From: Pseudomonadota bacterium
GTDB lineage: Bacteria > Pseudomonadota > Alphaproteobacteria > Rhodobacterales > Rhodobacteraceae
Direction: 5' to 3'
DNA: 64,000 nt
Assembly: GCA_020161615.1 (NCBI GenBank)
Contig: JAIUPD010000008.1
Location: 62,001 to 126,000 of the forward strand
Of the stretch, positions 45,471 through 53,544 are shown one piece after another (position 1 is the first letter of the stretch; each line of letters opens with the position of its first letter). The translations under genes and the position numbers were made by a program. Below the pieces are notes generated by a model. It was given only the letters and a program-made list of their open reading frames with translations. It was not told the origin of the DNA and did not search any database.

Positions 45471-45714
45471 CAGCGTCTCTTTAGCTCTTGGGGTCAGAGA
45501 CCACCCGTAGTGTCCTGCGAATGGACTGCCTATCCAGTCCACCATCCAAAGCGAGCGGGCCAATCGATAGGCGAAGCCGACTCGAAATGCTCTTTATGGC
45601 TACGCTCAATATAGGGCGGAAAAGCCGCCAATTCAACAAACACAACGCCCGCGGTCGGGGGCGGAGCGGAGCGACACTGCGTGCTGCGGTCCGCCCCTGG
45701 TCTGAAAGATCCTC
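45471..45714. other. accessory intergenic remnant, no gene recognised
   Basis: About 240 bases with a lower GC content than the flanks. It contains the hairpin TGGACTG / CAGTCCA (near 45524-45543), a GGCGG / CCGCC stem near 45620, and an AAGAGACGCT stretch on the minus strand at 45472-45481. No reading frame here looks real. It is probably a horizontally acquired or decayed region. Confidence 0.5.
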
Positions 45715-45978
45715 TCAGCCCCCCTGATTGTCCAACTGCGCGCGCACGCTCAGCCGGCCGCGGTGCGAGATGCGGTAAGCGTCGCCGCCCCGCGATTCGA
45801 TCAGCTTCTTGCGCTTCAGCTTCTGGAAGACGCGCAGGTCGCAATCGGCCAGCACCATCCCCTCGCGGGTATAGCAGGTGGTCTCGATGATCTTGCGGCC
45901 CTCGCCGCGCTCATGCTGGATTCGGCCCCCCAGGGCCAGGACGTGCAACGTCCGTTGTTCCGGTCGGGAAATATTCAT
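45715..45978 (-). CDS. YjhX family (UPF0386) toxin-like protein
   Basis: An 87-residue protein matching YjhX almost end to end: [20 protein letters not shown] at the start, the Cys-containing [40 protein letters not shown], and a C-terminal VRAQLDN. In E. coli YjhX is the toxin of a TA pair with the GNAT antitoxin YjhQ and inhibits topoisomerase I. No GNAT gene adjoins it here, so it may be a tame homologue. I start at the ATG 45978; a frame further upstream is unsupported. Confidence 0.82.
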   Translation of the reverse strand: MNISRPEQRTLHVLALGGRIQHERGEGRKIIETTCYTREGMVLADCDLRVFQKLKRKKLIESRGGDAYRISHRGRLSVRAQLDNQGG

Positions 45979-46236
45979 GGATGTCTCGTATGACAGACGT
46001 GTCAGATCACCCGGCGGCATCACGCCGCCCGGCTGGTTCCGGATCACGCGGTCCCCGGCGACGGGGACCTAGTCACACAAGCTCTGACATCCACTCTCCA
46101 TGAGCCGCGCCCGCCGGTCAGCCGGGGGCGCACGGCCAAGATGGGGGATCGGCGCGGCGATTGCAACGGGTCGGCCCTTGCCGGCGCCGGGGGCGAGGCG
46201 CTAGCGTCACAGCCGTTCCCCCTGCCCCGGTGTCCC

Positions 46237-46875
46237 ATGTCCTCGGCCCAGCTCCTCGCCTTCGTGGTCGCGACCACGCTCCTTGTCACCTCGCCCGGCC
46301 CGAACGGCGTGCTGATCGCGCGACTGGTCCCCACCTCAGGCCGCGCGGCGGGGTTCGCTGCCATCGCCGGGTTCTTCACCGCCTTCTACATCCACGGAAC
46401 GCTGTCGATCCTCGGCATTTCGATCCTGCTGATGCAATCGGCGACGGCCTTCACGCTGGTGAAGCTGGCCGGCGCCGCTTACCTGCTGTGGATCGGCGTG
46501 AAATCCCTGCTTGCCGCCTGGCGCGGCACGGCGCCGCTGGCCGAGGTGCCGCCGGCGAGGCGGGCGCGGACCCTGCGGCGGGCCTATCTGGAGGGGCTGC
46601 TGACCAACGGGCTCAATCCCAAGGTCTCGATGTTCTATCTGGCGGTTTTTCCGCAATTCATTCCGGTCGGCGCGCATCCGGTGGCGACGGCCTTTGAACT
46701 CGTGTTCATCCATTCGATGATCAATGTGATCTGGTTTTCCGCCGTGGTCCTGCTGCTGGCAAGGCTCGGCGCCGCGACCCGAGGCGCCCGCGTCCAGCGC
46801 TGGCTGAAGGCGATCACCGGCGTGGTCTTCATCGGCTTCGGGCTGAAACTGGCCAGCCTGCGCCCGGCACTCTAA
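46237..46875 (+). CDS. LysE/RhtB family amino-acid exporter
   Basis: A 212-residue membrane protein with six hydrophobic segments. Family landmarks are LLVTSPGPNGVLIARLVPTS, GFAAIAGFFTAFYIHGTLSI, LAGAAYLLWIGVKSLLAAW and GLLTNGLNPKVSMFYLAVFP. It exports amino acids such as threonine or homoserine lactone; the substrate is not predictable. Its TAA stop overlaps the TAG stop of marR. Confidence 0.9.
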   Translation: MSSAQLLAFVVATTLLVTSPGPNGVLIARLVPTSGRAAGFAAIAGFFTAFYIHGTLSILGISILLMQSATAFTLVKLAGAAYLLWIGVKSLLAAWRGTAPLAEVPPARRARTLRRAYLEGLLTNGLNPKVSMFYLAVFPQFIPVGAHPVATAFELVFIHSMINVIWFSAVVLLLARLGAATRGARVQRWLKAITGVVFIGFGLKLASLRPAL

Positions 46876-47312
46876 TCCTCGTTCTCCAGTTCCGAGCGCA
46901 GTTCGCGCAGGACCGGCAGGATGGCCCGCACCCGGTCGGTGCCGATCTTGGTGGCCAGCGCGCCGATCACCGGGGCGATGGCATGCAGCGCCGCATCGCG
47001 GGCTTGCCGGCCGGCGGGCGAGATCGAGACGAATTTGCGCCGGGCATCGTCCCAGTCGGGGCGGATGTGGATATGACCCGCGACCTCCAGCTTGCCCAGC
47101 GTGTTGGTCATGGCGCCCCGGGTCACGTGGAACGCCTTGGCCAGTTGCGCGGGCGTGCGTTCCTCCTGCTTGCGGGCGAGCAGGTTCAACACGCTGAAAT
47201 GCGACAACTCCATCCCGCGGGGCAACACCTTGGTCAGCCGGGCCCGGGCCAGCTGATCGGCCATGAACAGCTCGGCAAAGAGCGGGATGGCGAGGTCGTC
47301 GAGGTTCTTCAC
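46872..47312 (-). CDS. MarR family regulator
   Basis: A 146-residue winged-helix regulator. The helix-turn-helix reads RTPAQLAKAFHVTRGAMTNT, the wing KLEVAGHIHIRPDWDDARRK then FVSISPAGRQARD. GTG start at 47312 overlaps the nitrilase stop by four bases, so it is co-translated with the comF-grxC-nitrilase operon. The operator and ligand are unknown; it may control this operon or the convergent RhtB exporter. Confidence 0.9.
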   Translation of the reverse strand: MKNLDDLAIPLFAELFMADQLARARLTKVLPRGMELSHFSVLNLLARKQEERTPAQLAKAFHVTRGAMTNTLGKLEVAGHIHIRPDWDDARRKFVSISPAGRQARDAALHAIAPVIGALATKIGTDRVRAILPVLRELRSELENED

Positions 47313-48157
47313 GTCAGACGCTCCGGCGGCGCGAAGGGACGGTCGTGGTCCAGCGAGGGCACGCGGGCCCGGGCATGCTGAACCGCGCCGAGGTCGAGGT
47401 CGGCGAAGATCAGCCCCGGCTCGGTGCCCGCATCGGCCAGGATCTCGCCCCAGGGGGCGATGGCCAGCGCATGACCATGGGTGGCGCGCTGGCGGCCAGT
47501 GGTCTGCGGATGCCGGCCCGTCTGGGCGGGGGCCAGCACGTAGCAACCCGTCTCGATGGCCCGGGCACGCAGCAGCGTCTCCCAATGCGCGGCGCCGGTG
47601 ACGGGACTGAAGGCGGCGGGCACGGTCAGCACCTGCGCCCCGGCCTGCGCCAGCGCGCGGTAGAGATGCGGGAAGCGCACGTCGTAGCAGATCGTCATGC
47701 CGAGCGCGGCAAAAGGGGTCTGCGCCAGCACGGCGCGGTCCCCGGGGCGGATCCCGGCTGATTCGCGGTAGGTCTCGGTCTCCGTCACCTGCACGTCGAA
47801 GAGGTGGATCTTGTCGTAACGCGCGGCGATCCCGCCATCGGGACCGATCAGGATCGAACGGTTGGCGAAGCGCGTGTCCTCGGGGTCGGCGGTCTTCAGG
47901 ATCAGGGAGCCCGCCAGCAGCCAGATGCCGGCCCGCGCCGCCTCGTCCCGCAGCATCGCCAGCACCGGGTCCTCGCCCTCGACGGTCAGAACACTCTGCT
48001 GATGCTTGCGATCGGCCGAGATGCAATTGGTGCATTCCGGCGTCAGCACGAAACCCGCACCGCCCGCCACCGCCGCCCGCACAGCCTCGCGTACAAGCGC
48101 CACATTCTCGGCCGGCAGGTCGCCGACGCTCAGCTGGCAGAGACCGGCGCGCATCAT
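47309..48157 (-). CDS. carbon-nitrogen hydrolase (nitrilase superfamily, Nit1-like)
   Basis: A 282-residue amidohydrolase with the Glu-Lys-Cys triad: FVLTPECTNCIS (Glu), AARYDKIHLFDV (Lys) and LGMTICYDVRFPHLYRALA (Cys). The HLFD and YDVRFP segments resemble Nit1/deaminated glutathione amidase. Proximity to grxC fits a thiol-repair role, but the amide substrate is inference. It starts at the ATG 48157, coupled to the grxC stop by ATGA. Confidence 0.9.
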   Translation of the reverse strand: MMRAGLCQLSVGDLPAENVALVREAVRAAVAGGAGFVLTPECTNCISADRKHQQSVLTVEGEDPVLAMLRDEAARAGIWLLAGSLILKTADPEDTRFANRSILIGPDGGIAARYDKIHLFDVQVTETETYRESAGIRPGDRAVLAQTPFAALGMTICYDVRFPHLYRALAQAGAQVLTVPAAFSPVTGAAHWETLLRARAIETGCYVLAPAQTGRHPQTTGRQRATHGHALAIAPWGEILADAGTEPGLIFADLDLGAVQHARARVPSLDHDRPFAPPERLT

Positions 48158-48411
48158 CCCGCCAGCAGCGGGTCGAGCCCGCCCCGCCGGTCCAGCGCGT
48201 GCAGGTCGTCCGACCCGCCGATGTGCTTCCCGTCGATGAAGATCTGCGGCACGGTGCGGCCGCCCTGGGCGCGGTTCACCATCTCGGCCTTGCGGTCGGG
48301 GTGGTCCAGCACGTCGATCTCGGTGAAGGTCACGCCCTTCTGCTTCAGCAGCCGCTTGGCGGCGTGGCAATAGCCGCAGAAGGGCGAGGTGTAGATTTCC
48401 ACGTTGGCCAT
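48154..48411 (-). CDS. grxC: glutaredoxin 3
   Basis: An 85-residue glutaredoxin with the active-site segment TSPFCGYCHAAKRLLKQKGV (Cys12, Cys15), the TVPQIFIDGKHIGGSDDLHA glutathione-binding loop and normal length. CGYC replaces the more common CPYC. It follows comF by 74 bases and is coupled to the nitrilase gene. Confidence 0.95.
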   Translation of the reverse strand: MANVEIYTSPFCGYCHAAKRLLKQKGVTFTEIDVLDHPDRKAEMVNRAQGGRTVPQIFIDGKHIGGSDDLHALDRRGGLDPLLAG

Positions 48412-48485
48412 GGCACATCCTTTCACGATTGCATCGGATGTAGTGCGCCGAAGGGGGCTTGTGAACCGTGATTACGGCCCGAGGG

Positions 48486-49259
48486 TCATTCCTCGCGCAG
48501 AACGCGGGCCAGAACGATGACATCAACATCGTCGGCACCCGCGGCAAAGCAGGCCTCGGTCGCCGCCGCCAGCGTCGCGCCCGAGGTCATGACATCATCG
48601 ACCAGCAGGACATGCCGCCCCTCGATCCGGGCGGCGCGGCCGGGGCCGGCGGCGATGGCGCCCTGCTGGTTCTCGAACCGGGCGGCGCGACTCAGCCCGT
48701 CCTGGATGCCGGTGCGGCGGGTGCGGACCAGCAGGTCGGGCAGCGCCGGGCGGCCCAGTTCGCGGGCCAGGGCACCGGCCAGCAGCGCCGACTGGTTGTA
48801 GCGGCGGCGGAACAGGCGCAAACGATGCAGCGGCACCGGCGCGACCAGTGTATCGGCGCGGCACAGGGGGGCGGCGTGACGGGCCAGCCAGCGCCCCGCC
48901 GGACGGGCGATGTCGTGCCGGTCGCCGTATTTCAGCGCCAGCACCAGTTGCCGCCCGGTCCCGCCATAGAGTAGCGCGGCGCGGCCATGGCTCCAGGGGC
49001 GGGCGACATGCAGGCAATCGTCGCAAAGCACCGGCGCCTCGGCCGGATCGCCGGGCAGGGGAACTGCGCATTTGTCGCAGGCAAGGCCGGTCTGGAACGC
49101 GGCCCCGGCCCAGCAGGAACCGCAGAGCGTGCCGGGTTCCAGCACCGCCGCGTCGCAGGCCAGGCAATGCGGCGGATAGAGCGTGTCCAGCACAAGCCGG
49201 CCTGCGCGCCGAAGCCCGGCCTTGACTTCACCGTCCGCAAGGCCAAACACACCTGCCAT
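48486..49259 (-). CDS. comF: ComF-like amidophosphoribosyltransferase
   Basis: A 257-residue ComF-type protein. Four Cys pairs form an N-terminal zinc site (HCLACD, LCGSCW, ACDKCA, LCDDCL); the phosphoribosyltransferase domain has PVPLHRLRLFRRRYNQSALL and the PRPP loop VLLVDDVMTSGATLAAA. ComF is needed for DNA uptake in naturally competent bacteria. The ATG at 49259 overlaps the methyltransferase start codon; a GTG at 49226 is an alternative. Confidence 0.9.
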   Translation of the reverse strand: MAGVFGLADGEVKAGLRRAGRLVLDTLYPPHCLACDAAVLEPGTLCGSCWAGAAFQTGLACDKCAVPLPGDPAEAPVLCDDCLHVARPWSHGRAALLYGGTGRQLVLALKYGDRHDIARPAGRWLARHAAPLCRADTLVAPVPLHRLRLFRRRYNQSALLAGALARELGRPALPDLLVRTRRTGIQDGLSRAARFENQQGAIAAGPGRAARIEGRHVLLVDDVMTSGATLAAATEACFAAGADDVDVIVLARVLREE

Positions 49260-50118
49260 GAGTGCCCAACGCCCCCCTGCCCTGACCGACCGCCCCGCGC
49301 TGGAGCGTTTCCGCACCCGCGCCCGCCGTGCGCCCGCCTTCTTCCTGCACGAGGAGGCGGCGGACGAGGTTCAGGAGAGACTCGCCGAGGTTAACAGAAC
49401 GTTTACGGCGCCCGCCGTCGTGACGCCCTTCCCTGAGGTCTGGGAGGGCCGCCTGCCCGGCGCGCGGCTGATCCCGGATACCGAGGTGCTGGATCTGGAG
49501 CCCGGTGCGCATGATCTGGTGGTGCACGCGCTGGCCCTGCATTGGGCCGACGATCCGCTGGGTCAGATCATCCAGAGCACGCGCGCGCTGCAACCGGACG
49601 GGCTGTTCATCGGCGTGCTGTTCGGCGGGCAAAGCCTGCACGAACTCCGCGCCGTGTTGGCGCAGGCGGAAAGCGACGTGGCCGGGGGTCTGTCGCCCCG
49701 CGTGGTGCCGATGGGCGAGATCCGCGATCTGGGGGCGCTGTTGCAGCGCGCCGGGCTGGCGCTGCCGGTGGCGGACGGGTTCACCCGGACGGTCCTCTAC
49801 CGCGACCTGCTGCATCTGGTGCGGGACCTGCGCGCCATGGGCGAGGTCAATGCGCTGGCCGGTCGCCACAAGGCACCGCTGAGGCGCGCGGTGCTGGCCC
49901 GAGCGGCCCGGCTTTACGCCGAGAGCTTCGCCGATCCCGAGGGACGCCTGCAAGCCACGGTCGAGACGCTGTTCCTGACTGGCTGGGCCCCGGCCGAGGG
50001 CCAGCAGAAGCCCCTGCGCCCGGGATCGGCCGCACAGAGGCTGGCGGCGGCGCTGGGGACCACGGAAACCGGCCTTGAGCCCGCGCCTTTTGCCGCAGCC
50101 CCCAGGCCCAAGGATTGA
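49258..50118 (+). CDS. SAM-dependent methyltransferase-like protein (NDUFAF5/BioC-like)
   Basis: A 286-residue protein with the N-terminal FFLHEEAADEVQERLAEVNR and the HALALHWADDPLGQIIQSTR segment seen in the NDUFAF5/BioC-like group. The glycine-rich SAM loop is degenerate (EVLDLEPGAHDLVVHALAL), so catalytic activity is uncertain. Relatives hydroxylate or methylate complex I subunits or act in biotin synthesis. Its start codon overlaps that of the divergent comF. Followed by hemH. Confidence 0.8.
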   Translation: MSAQRPPALTDRPALERFRTRARRAPAFFLHEEAADEVQERLAEVNRTFTAPAVVTPFPEVWEGRLPGARLIPDTEVLDLEPGAHDLVVHALALHWADDPLGQIIQSTRALQPDGLFIGVLFGGQSLHELRAVLAQAESDVAGGLSPRVVPMGEIRDLGALLQRAGLALPVADGFTRTVLYRDLLHLVRDLRAMGEVNALAGRHKAPLRRAVLARAARLYAESFADPEGRLQATVETLFLTGWAPAEGQQKPLRPGSAAQRLAAALGTTETGLEPAPFAAAPRPKD

Positions 50119-50167
50119 CGGGACGGAGTGGCCCGCTAGGTCTGGGTCGCCACCAGAGAGGAAGCCG

Positions 50168-51217
50168 ATGACCGACCTGCACCGACCGGCCCATGCCCCC
50201 GCCGACCACCCCGCCCTGCCCCGGGCCAAGGTCGGCGTCCTGCTGGCCAATCTGGGCACCCCGGATGCAACCGACTATTGGTCGATGCGGCGCTATCTGA
50301 ACGAGTTCCTGTCCGACCGGCGGGTGATCGACATCGCGCCCTGGAAATGGCAGCCGCTGCTGCAGCTGATCATCCTGTCCAAACGGCCCTTCACCTCGGG
50401 CGCGAATTACCGTCTGATCTGGAACAAGGAGCGGGACGAAAGCCCGCTGATGACCATCACCCGCGCCCAGACCGAGGCCATGGCCCAGCGCCTGCGCGAG
50501 ACCTATGGCGAGGCGGTGCAGGTGGAGTTCTGCATGCGCTACGGCAATCCCTCGACCGCCAGCGTGGTCGAGACGATGGTCAAGGCCGGGTGCGAGAAGA
50601 TCCTGTTCTTCCCGCTTTACCCGCAATACGCGGGCGCCACGACCGCCACCGCGAACGACCAGTTCTTCCGCGCGCTGATGGGTCAGAAATGGCAGCCCGC
50701 CGCCCGCACCGTGCCCGCCTATTTCGACGATCCGCTCTATATCGAGGCGCTCGCCGCCTCGGTCGAGCGGGCTTATGCCGCGCTGCCGCAACGGCCGGAC
50801 CGGCTGGTCGCCAGCTATCACGGCATGCCGCAGCGCTACCTGCGCGAGGGCGATCCCTATCATTGCCAGTGCCAGAAGACGACGCGGCTGCTGCGTGAGC
50901 GGCTGGGCTGGGAGGCGGGGACGATCGACACTTCGTTCCAGTCGGTCTTTGGGCGTGAGGAATGGCTCAGGCCCTATACCGTTGAGCATGTGGCGAAACT
51001 GGCCGAATCAGGCGTCCGTAACATCGCCGTGATCGCCCCCGCCTTCAGCGCCGATTGCATCGAGACGCTGGAGGAAATCCAGGGCGAGATTCGCGAGGCC
51101 TTCGAGCATGCGGGCGGCGAGAGCTTTACCTATATCCCCTGCCTGAACGATGATTCGGCCCATATCGACGCGCTGACCGCCATTGCCCGGCGCAACCTGG
51201 CCGGTTGGCTGGAGTAA
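50168..51217 (+). CDS. hemH: ferrochelatase (protoheme ferro-lyase)
   Basis: A 349-residue enzyme inserting Fe2+ into protoporphyrin IX. Landmarks are VGVLLANLGTPDATDYWSMR, the FFPLYPQYAGATTATANDQF segment, the active-site His in LVASYHGMPQRYLREGDPYH, and VFGREEWLRPYTVE. The CQCQ run (HCQCQKTT) follows the active site. Heme supports cytochromes in this redox-rich window. RBS is GAGAGGAAG. A terminator follows. Confidence 0.96.
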   Translation: MTDLHRPAHAPADHPALPRAKVGVLLANLGTPDATDYWSMRRYLNEFLSDRRVIDIAPWKWQPLLQLIILSKRPFTSGANYRLIWNKERDESPLMTITRAQTEAMAQRLRETYGEAVQVEFCMRYGNPSTASVVETMVKAGCEKILFFPLYPQYAGATTATANDQFFRALMGQKWQPAARTVPAYFDDPLYIEALAASVERAYAALPQRPDRLVASYHGMPQRYLREGDPYHCQCQKTTRLLRERLGWEAGTIDTSFQSVFGREEWLRPYTVEHVAKLAESGVRNIAVIAPAFSADCIETLEEIQGEIREAFEHAGGESFTYIPCLNDDSAHIDALTAIARRNLAGWLE

Positions 51218-51238
51218 TTTTCTGCGGTGCGGAACAAG

Positions 51239-51271
51239 CAAGGGCCCGGCAGGTTTCCCGCCGGGCCCTTG
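51239..51271 (+). terminator. hairpin terminator of hemH
   Basis: A perfect 12-bp stem CAAGGGCCCGGC / GCCGGGCCCTTG with a 9-base loop, 21 bases after hemH. Only CCTT follows, so it is T-poor. Confidence 0.75.
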
Positions 51272-51280
51272 CCTTGGGCA

Positions 51281-51317
51281 AAACGAAAGGGGCCAGGCAA
51301 GCCTGACCCCTTCGTTT
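51281..51317 (-). terminator. terminator of the small membrane protein gene
   Basis: AAACGAAAGGGG pairs with CCCCTTCGTTT (one bulged A), extended by CAGGC / GCCTG. Read on the minus strand it ends in CGTTTT, just after the 59-residue gene. Confidence 0.75.
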
Positions 51318-51332
51318 GATCGCGTGTGCGGA

Positions 51333-51512
51333 TCAGTTCGCCAGAGCGGCGACCAGAACCAGCAGCAGCAGCGGGATCACGATGCCGCCGACCGACGACG
51401 ACGAGTGAGCCACAACCACTTCCGGCTCGACCATCGGCGGGGCAACGTAGCCCGAAGCCATGGCGCCGGTGCCGACGACGGCCAGCAGGCCAGCGAGAGC
51501 GAGTTTCTTCAT
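51333..51512 (-). CDS. small exported membrane protein
   Basis: A 59-residue protein: a signal peptide (MKKLALAGLLAVVGTGAMAS), a short segment YVAPPMVEPEVVVAHSSSS, then one hydrophobic helix (GGIVIPLLLLVLVAALAN). The layout recurs downstream of hemH in Rhodobacterales with a Pro/Glu/Val-rich centre and Ser run. No function is known. I take the ATG at 51512 (RBS GGAGG) and discard the longer frame. It has its own terminator. Confidence 0.75.
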   Translation of the reverse strand: MKKLALAGLLAVVGTGAMASGYVAPPMVEPEVVVAHSSSSVGGIVIPLLLLVLVAALAN

Positions 51513-51662
51513 GTCAACCTCCAGTATTCGCATGCCCCTGTTTTGTTTTGAGGACAGGAACATGCACCCAAGACGATACCTCGTACCTGATCTGAAAGCA
51601 GTTTGCGGGCTGAATTGCAACGGGGCACGTGTGGCTTTTCGCGCTTCTTGGCCCCGATGTCG

Positions 51663-52289
51663 TCAAATTAGCAACACCTGCGTTCCGACCTGCGCAAGCG
51701 AATAAAGCTGTGCAATATGTTCATTGTAGAGGCCGATGCAGCCGCTGGAGGACCGCCGCCCGATCTTGCGCGTGTCATGGGTTCCATGCACCCGATAGGC
51801 TGGCCAGCCGAGGTAGAGCGCATGGGTGCCGAGCGGGTTGTCCGGGCCCGGGCCGACATAGCGCGGCCAGTCGGGATAGCGGGCCAGCATGTCGGCCGTC
51901 GGCCGCCAGTCGGGGCCGAGGACCTTCTGCACCACCTCGGTCCGGCCGCGGCGGGTCAGCTCGTCCGTCATCGGCACCGAGGAGGGATAGAGGCGATAGG
52001 TCCGCCCGTCCTCGGACCAGAAATGCACGCAGCGGCTGATCGTATCGGCCAGGATCGCGCCCTTGCGCAGGCTGTCGAAATGGTCGCGCCATTCCATGGT
52101 GCGGAAGCTGGAGGCGTTGCGCCGCGTCGTCTCGCGCACGTCCTCTTCCATCTGGGTGGAGTTCTGCAGCGCGCTGGGCGGCGGCGCGGATTGCGCCATG
52201 ACCGCGGGCGCGGCGAGCGCCCCGCCGAAAGCCGCGGATGTCGCAAGGAAACCCCGGCGGCTGAACCGCGGGAAAAGATCGCTGGGCAT
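51663..52289 (-). CDS. Tat-exported L,D-transpeptidase (YkuD)
   Basis: A 208-residue protein with a Tat signal (FSRRGFLATSAAFGGALAAP). The YkuD catalytic motif is HGTHDTRKIGRRSSSGCIGL, with the catalytic Cys in SSGCIG. Upstream of it PDNPLGTHALYLGWPAYRVH is the standard approach. It makes 3-3 peptidoglycan links or ties proteins to murein, or cleaves substrates in the periplasm. Two such enzymes lie within 2 kb, flanking a CAP lipoprotein. Confidence 0.9.
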   Translation of the reverse strand: MPSDLFPRFSRRGFLATSAAFGGALAAPAVMAQSAPPPSALQNSTQMEEDVRETTRRNASSFRTMEWRDHFDSLRKGAILADTISRCVHFWSEDGRTYRLYPSSVPMTDELTRRGRTEVVQKVLGPDWRPTADMLARYPDWPRYVGPGPDNPLGTHALYLGWPAYRVHGTHDTRKIGRRSSSGCIGLYNEHIAQLYSLAQVGTQVLLI

Positions 52290-52444
52290 GAAGACTGCTC
52301 GACTGCTTGGTGTTCTTATTTTTCACCATGCTACGCGAAAAACCGCGTTCTCGCAACGCAGAGCGGGGGCCGCCCCGGCCTGTGCCGTTGAGTTTTTGGC
52401 AGAATTTCGCTATGGCTGGGAGATCGAAGCAGTCAGAGACAAAA

Positions 52445-53050
52445 ATGTCCGAACTCGACCTTTCCCTTCTCGCCGCCTTTTCGGCGGCGGCCACGCTGGC
52501 CGCCTGTTCCTCTGCCCCGCCCGAAACGGCGATGCGGCTGGGCACCGACGGGCGACCGATGCCGGTGGTCTACCGCATCGCCCCCGGTGACGCGACGCAG
52601 GTGCAGGCGCGGATGCGCGACGCGCTGAACACGGTGCGCCAGCAGCAGGGCCTGCCGGGCGTCGAGTTCAACCAGGACCTGACCACCGCCGCCGCCACCC
52701 ATGCCCGCGACATGTCGGTGCAGGTGCGGCCCTGGCATTTCGGGTCGGACGGGTCCTCGCCCATCGACCGGGTGCGGCGCGTCGGCTACACCGGCTATTT
52801 CCTGGGCGAGGCGGTGTCCGAGACCTATGAGACCGAGATCGAGACACTGACCGCCTGGCTCTCGCAAGAGGATACGCGCGGCATCCTGCTGGATGTCCGG
52901 GCCCGCGATCTGGGCTTTGCCTGGTATCAGGAGGCGAGCGGCAAGATCTGGTGGTGCCTGACCACCGGTACGCCCGAGGTTCCGGCCGGTGTCTCGCAGC
53001 AGATCGCCCAGCAGGCGCCGGTTGCCGATACGCGGCCCAACCGCTCCTAG
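52445..53050 (+). CDS. CAP (SCP/PR1) domain lipoprotein
   Basis: A 201-residue protein with a lipobox-like LAACSS near residue 20, so probably a lipoprotein. The CAP domain shows MRDALNTVRQQQGLPGVEFN, LTTAAATHARDMSVQVRPWH, a GYTGYFLGEAVSET segment (NE motif partly altered) and DLGFAWYQEASGKIWWCLTT. Function of bacterial CAP proteins is unclear. Its stop overlaps that of the second L,D-transpeptidase (CTAG). Confidence 0.82.
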   Translation: MSELDLSLLAAFSAAATLAACSSAPPETAMRLGTDGRPMPVVYRIAPGDATQVQARMRDALNTVRQQQGLPGVEFNQDLTTAAATHARDMSVQVRPWHFGSDGSSPIDRVRRVGYTGYFLGEAVSETYETEIETLTAWLSQEDTRGILLDVRARDLGFAWYQEASGKIWWCLTTGTPEVPAGVSQQIAQQAPVADTRPNRS

Positions 53051-53544
53051 GCGGTCAGGACGATCCGCGTGCCGTCGCGGACCATGGCGTAGATCTCTTC
53101 GATCTGGCGATTCGTCACGGCGATGCAGCCGTCCGTCCAGTCGCCCCGCCGGTAGCGGCTGAAGCGGCTGCGGCTGCCGGTGCCATGGATGAAGATGTCG
53201 CCGCCGGGATCCACCCCCGCCGCCTGCGCCCGCGCCAGATCCGCCGCATTGGGGTAATCTATTCCCAGCGACAGGTGAAAGGCGCTGGCGGGGTTGCGCC
53301 GGTCGATGCGGTATTCCCCCTCGGGCGTGCGGGAATCGCCCTGTTGCTGCTTGTGGCCCAGCGGATTGGCGCCCAGCGCGATGTCGTAGGTCCGAAGCCG
53401 CGTGGCCTGCGACCAGAGCTCCATCCGACGCTCGGATTTGAAGACCCGCACCTCGGTCACTTCGGGGCCGTCATACGCGCGAAACTGCGGGCCGCGGGCA
53501 CAGGCCGCCAAGGCCAGCAGCAGGAAGGTCCGGCGCGGGATCAT
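53047..53544 (-). CDS. L,D-transpeptidase (YkuD), lipoprotein-like
   Basis: A 165-residue protein with MIPRRTFLLLALAACARG, combining RR and a lipobox-like LAAC. The YkuD motif is IFIHGTGSRSRFSRYRRGDW then TDGCIAVTNRQIEEIY, catalytic Cys in DGCI. It overlaps the Nudix gene (ATGA) and the CAP stop. It resembles the minimal YafK/ErfK-type enzyme. Confidence 0.9.
   Translation of the reverse strand: MIPRRTFLLLALAACARGPQFRAYDGPEVTEVRVFKSERRMELWSQATRLRTYDIALGANPLGHKQQQGDSRTPEGEYRIDRRNPASAFHLSLGIDYPNAADLARAQAAGVDPGGDIFIHGTGSRSRFSRYRRGDWTDGCIAVTNRQIEEIYAMVRDGTRIVLTA

Noticed and set aside
45715..45978. A complete YjhX-YjhQ toxin-antitoxin pair
   Set aside because: No GNAT-type YjhQ gene lies next to it. 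The tandem-GNAT gene at 24 kb is far away and different.
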